Origin: CAJXVA01 sp963761755
GTDB lineage: Bacteria; Myxococcota_A; Polyangia; Nannocystales; Nannocystaceae
Assembly (NCBI GenBank): GCA_963761755.1
Contig: CAVXIC010000013.1
Location: 682,001 to 746,000, forward strand
Reading direction: 5' to 3'
DNA: 64,000 nt
A model generated the notes under the pieces. That model did not search any database. It had not been told where the DNA came from and was given only the letters and a program-made list of their open reading frames with translations. Position 1 is the first letter of the stretch, and every line of letters begins with the position of its first letter. Positions 19,595-28,341 of this stretch are shown here, in pieces. Made by a program: the position numbers and the translations under genes.

Positions 19595-21229
19595 ATGTCC
19601 AAGTCATCCAAGTCCCCCGTGAAGGTTGCCCAGTGGTCGGCGCTCCAAGACCGCGACCCGACCTATGCCCTGGTCGCCAACGTCGACCTCGTCGTCACCC
19701 GCTTCGGAGATGATGTCTCGGTGTTGTACGGACGGTGCTTGCACCGGGGAGCGCTGATGTCCGACGGTCGCGTCGAGGGCGACGACCTGGTGTGTGGGCT
19801 GCACGGATGGGACTACCGGCTCGAGACCGGGGTGTCTTCCTACGACAACGCCGAGGCGCTGCATCGGTTCGAGTCGTGGGTGGACCAAGACCGCGACGGC
19901 GTCTTCGTCGACGAAGCGGAGGTTGCTGCCTGGCATGACGAGCATCCGCAGCCCTTCGATCGTGACGCCTACCTGGGTTTGTACGACGACCCTCACGGCG
20001 GCCCCGAAGAGCCCCACAACCAGCGCATCCGCAAGCTGGCGGTGCTCGGCCCCGAGAAGGTCGGCCACCACGGCACGATGTCCGCAATGGGTGTTCCGCT
20101 GACCGAGCTGCCCCGCTGGGACTCGATCCAGCTGCTGACCGCTCAGCTGCACCGCAAACCCAAGCTCGACGACCACCGGGTCGGCACCGCGCTGACGATC
20201 GGCCCCAACGCGAAGAAGCCGCTGGAGCTGAAGATTCCGCTCTTCGTCAGCGACATGAGCTTCGGCGCACTCAGCGAGGAAGCCAAGATCGCGCTGGCCA
20301 CCGGGGCGGAGGGGTCCGGCACCGGGATCTGTTCGGGGGAGGGCGGCATGCTTCCCGAGGAGCAGGCGGCCAACTCGCGGTACTTCTACGAGCTCGCTTC
20401 GGCTCGCTTCGGCTGGAGCCTCGACAAGGTGAGGGACGTTCAGGCGTTTCACTTCAAGGGCGGGCAAGGTGCGAAGACCGGAACGGGCGGCCATCTACCC
20501 GGCGAGAAGGTCCAAGACAAGATCGCAAAGGTGCGCGGGTTGGAGCCCGGCACGCCTGCGATCAGCCCTGCGACCTTCCCTGATCTCGACACCCCGGCGG
20601 ACTTCGCCGCGCTGGCCGACGAAGTCCGTGAGGTCAGCGGCGGGATCCCGATCGGCTTCAAGCTCAGCGCGCAGCACATCGAGGCCGACATCGACTTCGC
20701 GCTCGCAGCCACGGCCGACTACATCATCCTCGATGGTCGGGGAGGCGGCACGGGAGCTGCTCCCGAGGTGTTCAAGCAGAACATCTCCGTGCCCACGATG
20801 ATCGCGCTGGCCCGCGCGCGCCGGCATCTGGACCTTCGCGGGCGACGGGACGTCACGCTCATCATCACCGGTGGGTTGCGCACCGAGGCAGATTTCGTCA
20901 AGGCGCTGGCGCTCGGTGCGGACGGGGTGGCGCTGGCCAACGCCGCGATCCAGGCGATTGGCTGCCTGGGGATGCGAGCGTGCCACACCAACAACTGTCC
21001 GGTCGGAATCGCCACGCAGAAGTCGCACCTCCGCCGCCGACTGGAGATCGACAAGTCGGCAGCCCGGCTGACGAACTTCTTCGACACCTCCGTCGGCCTC
21101 ATGAAGGTGTTGGCCCGCGCGTGCGGTCACGAGCACCTGCGGGACTTCTGTCTCGACGATTTGACCACCTACGACCGCGACCTCGCCCACCTGACCGGCG
21201 TGCCCTACGCGGGCGTGATGCCCCTTTGA
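19595..21229 (+). CDS. Fusion of Rieske [2Fe-2S] domain with glutamate-synthase-type FMN domain
   Basis: 544 residues. Residues 1-110 are a Rieske domain with ligands C48-x-H50 and C67-x2-H70. From about residue 150 on lies the GltB FMN domain: MSFGALSEEAK, GTGICSGEGGM, KGGQGAKTGTGGHLPG, LDGRGGGTGAAPEV, and ACHTNNCPVGIATQK with the [3Fe-4S] cysteines. The GATase and gxGxG domains of full glutamate synthase are missing. Such stand-alone FMN domains occur as archaeal-type synthases, but a Rieske front end makes this a probable oxidoreductase with its own electron input. Reaction unknown. Confidence 0.88.
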   Translation: MSKSSKSPVKVAQWSALQDRDPTYALVANVDLVVTRFGDDVSVLYGRCLHRGALMSDGRVEGDDLVCGLHGWDYRLETGVSSYDNAEALHRFESWVDQDRDGVFVDEAEVAAWHDEHPQPFDRDAYLGLYDDPHGGPEEPHNQRIRKLAVLGPEKVGHHGTMSAMGVPLTELPRWDSIQLLTAQLHRKPKLDDHRVGTALTIGPNAKKPLELKIPLFVSDMSFGALSEEAKIALATGAEGSGTGICSGEGGMLPEEQAANSRYFYELASARFGWSLDKVRDVQAFHFKGGQGAKTGTGGHLPGEKVQDKIAKVRGLEPGTPAISPATFPDLDTPADFAALADEVREVSGGIPIGFKLSAQHIEADIDFALAATADYIILDGRGGGTGAAPEVFKQNISVPTMIALARARRHLDLRGRRDVTLIITGGLRTEADFVKALALGADGVALANAAIQAIGCLGMRACHTNNCPVGIATQKSHLRRRLEIDKSAARLTNFFDTSVGLMKVLARACGHEHLRDFCLDDLTTYDRDLAHLTGVPYAGVMPL

Positions 21230-21237
21230 GGCTCCGC

Positions 21238-22092
21238 ATGTGGACGACGCTCGGAACGATCGACCCTACGTCTCTGGAGTCGGGGCGCCTGAGCCTCCAC
21301 TGGGCGACCCAGGTGCCCGCTGCTGCTGCGGCCCGCCTGCTCACGCACCGCGACGACTACGACCACACCAACCTGGGGTGGGACGCCGCCACGCGAGCCC
21401 TCCTGTCGCGTCCGCTCGGCAGTGAGGTGCGGGCGGGGCTTCGGCCGCACGACCTGCACTGGATCGTCGTGGCGCGGGGTGAGGTGGTCGCCCAAAGATC
21501 CGCCGACGGGCACACGTTGTCCGAAGGCCTGGCCTGGCTTGCCGCTGCCCTCACGGAGGTCCTCGGCCATGACGTCCAGGACATCGAGCTGCTCGAACAC
21601 GACATGCCGGAGCATCCGGTGGGGGACGGATCGGCGTTCGACGCCCAATCAGACGAAGGCGCACGGGCCGAGCTGGAGCGGTGGATCGCCAACGCGCACA
21701 TGGTGCTGGATCGCTTCGCCCGCGACCACGACGACGTCTCCGACGTTCGCCTGTGGCCGCACCACTTCGACATCGCAACCACGCTCACGCTGCCCGAGCG
21801 CGAGGATGCGGACGAGGACGCGTCGGTCGGGGTGGGGTTCAGCTTCGGCGACGACAGCTACGCGCAGCCCTACGCCTACGTCAGCCCGTGGCCCCACCCG
21901 AATGTGCCCGGTGAGGACGCGCCGGTGCTCGTGCACGGTACGTGGCACACCGAGGGGTTCTTTGCGGCCGTGCTCACCGGCGCAGAGCTCGTCCAGAACA
22001 CCGACGGACAGCGCCGACGCGCCGAGCAGTTCTTGGCTCAGGCCACCGTGTCCTCGCTCGAGCTGCTCGGGTCGGCGTCGCGGACGAGCTGA
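21238..22092 (+). CDS. Conserved hypothetical protein
   Basis: 284 residues from ATG 21238, 8 bp after the Rieske fusion gene and so probably cotranscribed with it. No signal peptide or membrane segment. Notable stretches: RPHDLHWIVVARG, ELLEHDMPEHPVGDG, DVRLWPHHFDIATTL and GVGFSFGDDSYAQPYAYVSPWP, which recur in a family of uncharacterised bacterial proteins; the two conserved histidines in WPHHFD suggest metal or substrate binding, but this is inference. Function unknown. Confidence 0.7.
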   Translation: MWTTLGTIDPTSLESGRLSLHWATQVPAAAAARLLTHRDDYDHTNLGWDAATRALLSRPLGSEVRAGLRPHDLHWIVVARGEVVAQRSADGHTLSEGLAWLAAALTEVLGHDVQDIELLEHDMPEHPVGDGSAFDAQSDEGARAELERWIANAHMVLDRFARDHDDVSDVRLWPHHFDIATTLTLPEREDADEDASVGVGFSFGDDSYAQPYAYVSPWPHPNVPGEDAPVLVHGTWHTEGFFAAVLTGAELVQNTDGQRRRAEQFLAQATVSSLELLGSASRTS

Positions 22093-22264
22093 CGCAGGAT
22101 GCTCCAGGCGCCCTCGCACGCAGATCTGCTTCATCGCCACGTGGCGGCCCATGACCGCGTCGGCAGGGCCGTCCGCAGTGGGGGAGGACACGGTGGGCAG
22201 TGTACCGCGGCCCTGCGGCTCAGGTCGCAGCCCGCCCAAGTCGTGCTAGGAATCGTGTTCCTCC

Positions 22265-24106
22265 ATGACCGATTCGAGTGCAGCCACCGAGCAGACTGTT
22301 TCCACCGGCGCCGACGAGGTTCGCTGGGACCTCTCCGACCTCTACGCCGACCTCGATGACCCGCAGCTCGACGCCGACCTCGCCGAGCTGGTCTCGATGG
22401 CCGAGTCGTTCTCGACGCAGTTCAAGGGCAAGCTCGCCACCACCCTCGGCGCGGCGCTCGAGAGCCAGGCGGCGATGACCTGCCTGGCCGAGAAGCTGCT
22501 GGTCTACCTCTTCCTGCGACGCAGCACCGACGCAACCAACGCGAAGATCCAGCAGAAGCTCGGCATCGTGCAGGAGACGTGGAGCCGCACGGAGGCCAAC
22601 AACCTCAACTTCTTCGACCACGAACTCGTGGCCATGCCGGAGGACACGTATCAGGGCCTGCTCGAGAGCGATGCCGTGGTGGCGCGCCATCAGCCGATGA
22701 TCGACAACCTGCGGCTCAACGGAAAGTACCTGCTCGAGGAGAACGTCGAGCGGGCGCTGACGCTGCGCGGTCCATTTGGGCCCTCGGAGTGGTCCGACTA
22801 CATCGACGAGTGGGAGGCGGAGCTGCGCTTCGACTTCCAGGACCAGTCGATGATGCTCCCGGAGATTCTGCACGTGGTGAGCAACAACCCCGACGGAGAC
22901 GTGCGGGCGGCGGCCCTCGCCGCGTTCAGCGAGGGGCTCACGGGGCAGAAGTTCGACCGCTTGATGGCGCGAACGCTCAACGTCGTGATCGGGGCCAAGG
23001 CCGTGGAGGACGTCGAGCGCGGCTACGCGTCGCCGATGTCGGCCCGGAACCTCGGCAACAAGATCGACGACGCGACGGTGGAGGCCCTGCACGACGTCGT
23101 GGCCGAGACCGGAGCCAAGCATGCGCGCCGCTACTACGACCTCCTGCGCAAGCACCTGGGCCGTGAAACGCTGCGCTGGAGCGATCGAAACGCCAAGCTC
23201 CCCTTCGCCGACAACCGCGTGGTGCCCTGGGCCGAGTGCCTGGAGACCGTGCGCTCGGCCTACGGTTCGTTCAGCCCCACGCTGCGCGACCTGGTCACCA
23301 CGATGGTCGACCGCAAGTGGGTCGATGCCCCGCCCTATGCGGGCAAGACCGGCGGCGCGTTCAACTTTGCGGTGTGCCTGCCGGGTAACGAAGCCCGCGC
23401 CTACAACTTCCTCAACTACCTGGGCTCGACCCGCGACGTGATGACCGTCGCCCATGAGGCCGGCCACGGCGTTCACGGCATGCTCGCCGCCAACGCTCAG
23501 GGCCCGCTGATGTTCCGCGCACCGATGGCCTACGCCGAGACCGCGTCGATCTTCGGCGAGATGACCACGTTCAAGTACCTACTCGACCGCGCGGAGACGG
23601 ACGAGCAGCGGTTGGTGATGTTGATGGACAAATGCTCGGATCACATCAACACGGTGGTCCGGCAGATCTCCTTCTCGAACTTCGAGCGCAAGATTCACGA
23701 GGCCCGCAGGTCCGGCAAGCTGGCGGCCGACGACTACGCCGGGCACTGGATGGACGTCACCAAGGCGTTCTACGGCGAACCCGACGACCTGTTCACGTAC
23801 GAACACACCGACAACCTGTGGTGCTACGTCAGCCACTTCCTGCGCCCCTTCTACGTGTACGCCTACGCGTTCGGGGAGCTGTTCACCCAGTCGCTCTTCG
23901 CCGTGCAGGACAAGTTCGGCGACGACTTCGAGCCGATGTACCTCGACCTGCTGCGGGCCGGCGGCAGCAAGGACGCCGTCCAGCTCATGGATCCCTTCGG
24001 ACTCGACCCTCGGGATGCGTCGTTCTGGCGCAACGGCATCGAGGGCAGCCTCGCCACGTGGCTCGACGAGGCCGAGGCGATCAGCAAGAAGATGGGCGTG
24101 GAGTAG
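22265..24106 (+). CDS. M3-family oligoendopeptidase (PepF type)
   Basis: 613 residues, the usual length for the pepF/M3B family. Zinc-binding HEAGH sits in TVAHEAGHGVHGML with the downstream Glu in YAETASIFGEM. The helical N terminus (EVRWDLSDLYADLDD) is typical. No signal peptide, so a cytoplasmic enzyme cutting short peptides. The upstream 172 bp hold no gene; no strong ribosome site precedes the ATG. Confidence 0.92.
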   Translation: MTDSSAATEQTVSTGADEVRWDLSDLYADLDDPQLDADLAELVSMAESFSTQFKGKLATTLGAALESQAAMTCLAEKLLVYLFLRRSTDATNAKIQQKLGIVQETWSRTEANNLNFFDHELVAMPEDTYQGLLESDAVVARHQPMIDNLRLNGKYLLEENVERALTLRGPFGPSEWSDYIDEWEAELRFDFQDQSMMLPEILHVVSNNPDGDVRAAALAAFSEGLTGQKFDRLMARTLNVVIGAKAVEDVERGYASPMSARNLGNKIDDATVEALHDVVAETGAKHARRYYDLLRKHLGRETLRWSDRNAKLPFADNRVVPWAECLETVRSAYGSFSPTLRDLVTTMVDRKWVDAPPYAGKTGGAFNFAVCLPGNEARAYNFLNYLGSTRDVMTVAHEAGHGVHGMLAANAQGPLMFRAPMAYAETASIFGEMTTFKYLLDRAETDEQRLVMLMDKCSDHINTVVRQISFSNFERKIHEARRSGKLAADDYAGHWMDVTKAFYGEPDDLFTYEHTDNLWCYVSHFLRPFYVYAYAFGELFTQSLFAVQDKFGDDFEPMYLDLLRAGGSKDAVQLMDPFGLDPRDASFWRNGIEGSLATWLDEAEAISKKMGVE

Positions 24107-24121
24107 CGCAGGCCGCCTTGC

Positions 24122-24757
24122 TCATCGGGCGACGACGACGCGGGCGACCCGCAGGGTGTGGTCGCCGATCACGTAGCCCTCTTGGACCACCGACGCGACC
24201 GTCCCCTCGGGCACTTCGTCGGTGGCGGGTACGGTGCCGATCGCCTCATGGTGGGCCGAGTCGAACGGGAGCCCGAGCGCCGGCCGATGCACCGCACCGT
24301 GCCGGCCGAGCACGGTCTGCAGCTTGCTCGCGACCATCAGCACGCCCTGCGCGAGCGCGGTGTTGACCCCATTTCCGGTCAACTCGGCCGCCGCGCGCCC
24401 GAGGTCGTCGGCGACGTCGAGGAAGCTGGCGACGACGTCCCGCTGCTTGCGCCCGATCGTCGCGGCGGCGTCTCGCTCGAGCCGGGCCCGCGCGCGGTCG
24501 ACCTCTGCCTTCGCCTGCGCAGCCTTCTCCAGGGCGGCCTGCAGCGCCTCTTCTTTCTCCGCGACCACCCGCTGCAGCGCCTCGACCTCGTCCTCGAGGA
24601 TGGCGGTGTAGTTGGTCGGGTTGGCGTCCGCCTCCGGCGCAGGCCGGCGCTTCATCGCCGCTGCGAGCTCTGCTGCGGCCCCGACTGCGTCGAAGGACTC
24701 CGCGTCGGACGTGGGGGCGTTGGCGTCGTCGGTCTTCTCAGCGTCGTCGTTGGGCAT
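24122..24757 (-). CDS. grpE: GrpE nucleotide-exchange factor
   Basis: 211 residues from ATG 24757. An acidic N terminus, a long coiled coil (about 50-110, LEDEVEALQRVVAEKEEALQ), then the GrpE beta domain with LPFDSAHHEAIGTV and VQEGYVIGDHTLRVARVVV. It speeds ADP release from DnaK. dnaK and dnaJ are not in the window. The longer frame upstream of 24757 is an antisense artefact. Confidence 0.9.
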   Translation of the reverse strand: MPNDDAEKTDDANAPTSDAESFDAVGAAAELAAAMKRRPAPEADANPTNYTAILEDEVEALQRVVAEKEEALQAALEKAAQAKAEVDRARARLERDAAATIGRKQRDVVASFLDVADDLGRAAAELTGNGVNTALAQGVLMVASKLQTVLGRHGAVHRPALGLPFDSAHHEAIGTVPATDEVPEGTVASVVQEGYVIGDHTLRVARVVVAR

Positions 24758-24886
24758 GTTGGCGCTCGATGGTAGCGCCTTTGCAGCGGCCCGGTCGAAG
24801 GTTCGAGGGCGTGCCGTCCCCGTATGGATCGGCTCCGTCCTCGATTGAGCCTGGCCTTTCGCGGACCGTGGCCCCATGAGTCGCCC

Positions 24887-26116
24887 ATGGGTGAGCCCGC
24901 CGTCAGTCCCTCGGACGCACTGCAACAGCTGTACGAGGCGTTCCCGTACCCTCGCGTCGTCTCGGGGATCGACGATTTCAAAGCGGGACGGCGACAGCCG
25001 ATCTGGAACCCCAAGACGGGCTTCTCGCTGTTCTTTCCCGAGCAGTCGATGCGGGACGACCTCGACATCTTGGTCGCGGGGTGCGGCACCAACATGATGC
25101 CGGTGCTGGGGGCGTACATGCCCAACGCCCGCGTCGTGGGCGTGGACATCTCCGAAGCGTCGCTGTCGATCAGTGCGCAACAGTGTTCCGAGCACGGGAT
25201 CGACAACGTCGAGCACCATCGTCTACCGCTCGAGGAGGTCGCCGGGCTCGGACGGGAGTTCGACTTCGTTTGCTGCACGGGCGTGCTCCACCACCTTGCC
25301 GACCCCGCGGCGGGACTACGAGCGCTCGGTGGCGTGACCCGACCCGGAGGCGCGATCATGGCGATGGTCTACGCGCGCTACGGCCGGCACGGCATCTACA
25401 TGCTGCAGGAGCTGGCGACCATGCTCGGTCTGGCGATCGACGAGGTCAGCGCGACGAAGGTGCAGTCGCTGCTCGCGCTGCTGCCCGAGGGGCACCCCTT
25501 TCGGCTCGTGTATCGCGAGGTCGGCTGCAAGATCAGCGTGGAGGAGGTGATGGACATGGTGCTCAACCCTCGGGATCGCAGCTACCGGGTGGAGGACGTC
25601 CGGGCCCTCATCGAGGACGCCGGCCTGAAGTTCCATCGGTGGCTCGGCAACGCGCCCTACCGTCCGGAGATGACCGCGCTGGGGCGGGCGGGGTTGATGC
25701 CCGAAGTCGACGCGCTCGGCCCGTGGGAGCAGGCCTGTGCCGCTGAGCTGGCGCTGGGCAATCTCATCAAGCACAGCTTCGTCGTCACGCATCCTGGCCG
25801 CCGCAGCGCGACCGAGCTGTTCGAGGGTGACGCGATCATGGAAGCGTATCCCTCCCTGTGTGCGCATCTTCGGGTCGAGCAGGACGGCGCCAACCTGGTG
25901 CTGTCGAACGAAGGTCACCCGGTCCGGATCGAGACGGTCGCGCCCGTCGCTGAGCTGGCCACCCTGCTCAAGGCCTGCGACGGCACCCGAACGGTGGGGC
26001 AACTGGCCGCCTCGATGGGTGACGGGCTCGTGGATGCGTACCGCCATCTCTACAACGCCGACGCCGTAGCGCTGTCGACTGTGCAAGACGTCACTGGGAA
26101 CCCGCATCGAGTCTGA
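24887..26116 (+). CDS. Class I SAM-dependent methyltransferase with extra C-terminal domain
   Basis: 409 residues from ATG 24887. Residues 1-45 (LYEAFPYPRVVSG) are the leader found in a family of methyltransferases. SAM motif I is ILVAGCGTNMMPVLGA, then VVGVDIS, FVCCTGVLHHLADP and RPGGAIMAMVYA. Residues about 290-409 form a separate winged-helix-like end (VGQLAASMG, YRHLYNADAVAL). The substrate is unknown. Divergent from grpE. Confidence 0.8.
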   Translation: MGEPAVSPSDALQQLYEAFPYPRVVSGIDDFKAGRRQPIWNPKTGFSLFFPEQSMRDDLDILVAGCGTNMMPVLGAYMPNARVVGVDISEASLSISAQQCSEHGIDNVEHHRLPLEEVAGLGREFDFVCCTGVLHHLADPAAGLRALGGVTRPGGAIMAMVYARYGRHGIYMLQELATMLGLAIDEVSATKVQSLLALLPEGHPFRLVYREVGCKISVEEVMDMVLNPRDRSYRVEDVRALIEDAGLKFHRWLGNAPYRPEMTALGRAGLMPEVDALGPWEQACAAELALGNLIKHSFVVTHPGRRSATELFEGDAIMEAYPSLCAHLRVEQDGANLVLSNEGHPVRIETVAPVAELATLLKACDGTRTVGQLAASMGDGLVDAYRHLYNADAVALSTVQDVTGNPHRV

Positions 26117-26128
26117 TACGGTGCCCGC

Positions 26129-26872
26129 ATGATGCTTGCGCTGGCGGTCGCGTTCACGACGATGCTCGCTCCGGAGGAGGGCCCGCAGGCGGGGCCCGGG
26201 GTCACGCCCCCCGCGCCCGCAGCGACTGCGGAGGCCCCGGTGCCGGCGGCTGCGCCCGAGCCGGCCGAAGCCCCGGCTGCTCGAGCGCTGCCGGCCGAAG
26301 CCCCGCCGGTCGCCCAAGCACCGCCGGTCGCCGCCCCGGTTGCGACGCCGCAGCCGACACCGAGTGAAGATCGCATCGACCTGCGGGACGGGGGCATGCT
26401 GATCGGGCGCGTCGTTGCGGTACAAAAGGGCAACTACGTCACCATCGTGCTGGCGAACACCGGCGAGAGCCGCACGGTCAGCTGGGCCCTGATCGACGCC
26501 TACCGAGTCGCCGGGGAGCCCGAGCAGATCGCCAGTCGCGGCAAGCCGACGATCGCCGCGCTGGCGGCCGAGTCCGACTCGATCGAGCGCCAGAAGAACA
26601 TCGGTCTGGGCCTGCTCTACGGCGGATACGTCGGCGGAGCGATCTCCTTGGGTCTGTGGACCGCCACGGGTGTATCGACCGTCTATCGAGACGACCTCAA
26701 CCCGATGTGGACGGCGTCGGTGGTCTCCACTGCAATCACCGCAGGCCTGCTCATCGGGGGCGGGGTGATGTTCTTCAAGTCCAAGCGGCGGCGGGCAGAG
26801 CTTCGCAAGGTGCAGATCAGTGGCACGTGGATGCCCGGCGGCGGTGGACTCCAGCTCCACGGTCGCTTCTAG
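26129..26872 (+). CDS. Membrane protein with Ala/Pro-rich periplasmic segment
   Basis: 247 residues. A short hydrophobic start is followed by an Ala/Pro/Glu linker (about 15-80). A small beta-domain follows (DRIDLRDGGMLIGRVVAVQKGNYVTIVLANTGESRTVSW), then two transmembrane helices (GLLYGGYVGGAISLGLW and WTASVVSTAITAGLLIGGGVMFF) and a basic tail. Same layout as other myxobacterial envelope proteins of unknown role. It starts 12 bp after the methyltransferase gene and overlaps the convergent BON gene by 4 bp. Confidence 0.6.
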   Translation: MMLALAVAFTTMLAPEEGPQAGPGVTPPAPAATAEAPVPAAAPEPAEAPAARALPAEAPPVAQAPPVAAPVATPQPTPSEDRIDLRDGGMLIGRVVAVQKGNYVTIVLANTGESRTVSWALIDAYRVAGEPEQIASRGKPTIAALAAESDSIERQKNIGLGLLYGGYVGGAISLGLWTATGVSTVYRDDLNPMWTASVVSTAITAGLLIGGGVMFFKSKRRRAELRKVQISGTWMPGGGGLQLHGRF

Positions 26873-28233
26873 CGCTTTGCCCCGCTGACGTAGACCTTGC
26901 TCCAGAGCCCGTGGTCGATCGGGTGGTACGGAGCCACGAGGGGCTCCGGGGAGAAGGATCCCGCCGCCGCCTCGGCGACCTCGATGTCTTGGTTGACCTC
27001 GCGAACGCCTGCCGTTCGAGCGGCGATGTCTCGGGCCTCGGCACGCGCTGCGTAGCCCGGCGCCGAACCGGAGAGCGTCACGACGCCATCGTCGACGTCC
27101 ACCTCGATGCTGGCGTGCTCGGTGATCGGGTTGAGTTCGAGCAGCTGGCCGAGCGCGCGGGTGAGGGCTTCGTCGTCGATGTGCTGTCCCGAGACCACCA
27201 GCTGCGACTCGACGCTGCGGACGCCCACGGTGTTGTGCGCGAGTCCGAGGGCGGCGTCCTTGCCGGCGAGCGTTCGAGCCGAGCCCGCCAGCACCGCCAC
27301 ACCGTCGTGGACGGAGATGGTGACCCCTAGGCCCTGAATCCGCGGATCGAGGAGCATGGCGAGCTCGATCGCCTCGGTGATGTCTTCGTCCGATGGCGTG
27401 GGGGCGTTCGCGACCCGCTGCTGGGGGTCCTTCGCCCACTGCTGAATCTCGAGGTCCCGGCCGATGACGCGGCGAACGCCAGGGACCCACGCGTCGGCCA
27501 GGGCACGTGCGTGTTCGCCGAGGCTTCCCACCGTGCCGTGCAGGGATGCGACGCCGCCGGAGACCTCGACCCGGACCATGCGGGCGTCGAGCAGCGCGTC
27601 CCACCGCATGCGCGCGAGGATGTCGGCCGAGAGCTCTCGATCGGGGCGGTCGTCGGGCGCGGCGATGGTCAGGGCGTTGTCGACCGAGCGTACGCCACGG
27701 ACCGACTTTGCCAACCGCTCGGCGATCGCGTACTCGGCGAAGGAGTCGACCGTGCCCCGCAGCGTGACGCGCTGGTCCTTGGAGACGGCGACCAGATCGA
27801 GGGCCTCGACCGCGGGGTCGTAGAGCATCGCGGTTCGCATGTCGTCCTCGATCAACGCGTCCGCTCGGGTCGGTGAGGTCACCTCGAGCTGGTCGCTGAC
27901 GGTCCGCACGCCCCCGACGAGGCCGGCGAGGCGCACCGCTCGCTCCTTGGCGAGTAGATGGGGCACCGAGCCCCGCAGTGCCACGACGCCGAGCTCGGCG
28001 TCGATCTCGACCTCGGTGGCGGGCACGGCATCGTCCGAGAGGAGGCGTCGACGCACCTCGCGCTCGAGGTCATGCGCGGCGAGCCCGAAGGACGGGGAGT
28101 TGGTCTGCGGGGCACTGGCGGTCTCGACGGTCTCCAGGGTGTCTCGAACGTCGTCTCCCACGCGGTCGAATCGGTCGCAGGCGACCAGCGTGCACAGGGC
28201 CAGGAGGGTGGAGAGGTGGAGGGTGGGACGCAT
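26869..28233 (-). CDS. Lipoprotein with five BON domains
   Basis: 454 residues; lipobox LVAC (Cys19). Five consecutive BON repeats of about 70 residues follow, each ending in a V-x-L-x-G-x-V/A strand and a GVRxVxxxL helix (for instance VVALRGSVPHLLAKERAVRLAG, RVTLRGTVDSFAEY, VASLHGTVGSLGEHA, VAVLAGSARTLAG, VVTLSGSAPGYAA). BON domains bind phospholipid surfaces (OsmY, DolP). Five copies are more than the common one to three. A good ribosome site (AGAAGGA) precedes ATG 28233. Confidence 0.88.
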   Translation of the reverse strand: MRPTLHLSTLLALCTLVACDRFDRVGDDVRDTLETVETASAPQTNSPSFGLAAHDLEREVRRRLLSDDAVPATEVEIDAELGVVALRGSVPHLLAKERAVRLAGLVGGVRTVSDQLEVTSPTRADALIEDDMRTAMLYDPAVEALDLVAVSKDQRVTLRGTVDSFAEYAIAERLAKSVRGVRSVDNALTIAAPDDRPDRELSADILARMRWDALLDARMVRVEVSGGVASLHGTVGSLGEHARALADAWVPGVRRVIGRDLEIQQWAKDPQQRVANAPTPSDEDITEAIELAMLLDPRIQGLGVTISVHDGVAVLAGSARTLAGKDAALGLAHNTVGVRSVESQLVVSGQHIDDEALTRALGQLLELNPITEHASIEVDVDDGVVTLSGSAPGYAARAEARDIAARTAGVREVNQDIEVAEAAAGSFSPEPLVAPYHPIDHGLWSKVYVSGAKR

Positions 28234-28245
28234 GGAAATCCTTCT

Positions 28246-28260
28246 CCCGATGAAATCGGG
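28246..28260. promoter_or_regulatory. Inverted repeat upstream of the BON lipoprotein gene
   Basis: CCCGAT-GAA-ATCGGG is a perfect 6-bp inverted repeat, 13 bp upstream of ATG 28233, in the 108-bp gap between divergent genes. On the BON transcript it would form a small hairpin abutting the ribosome site (AGAAGGA). Operator or translation-control hairpin; not distinguishable by eye. Confidence 0.3.
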
Positions 28261-28341
28261 CGCGGGCGTCCTAGTTCATCGAAGTCGGCCGTCAAGCGGT
28301 GCTTGCGCGAGATTGCACAGCGGGGCTACCGTCCCGCGGTC

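Noticed and set aside
20748..20763. GGCACGGGAGCTGCT, resembling a sigma-54 promoter
   Set aside because: It lies inside the Rieske/GltB coding region, where it encodes the conserved GGGTGAA segment, so it is probably coincidental.
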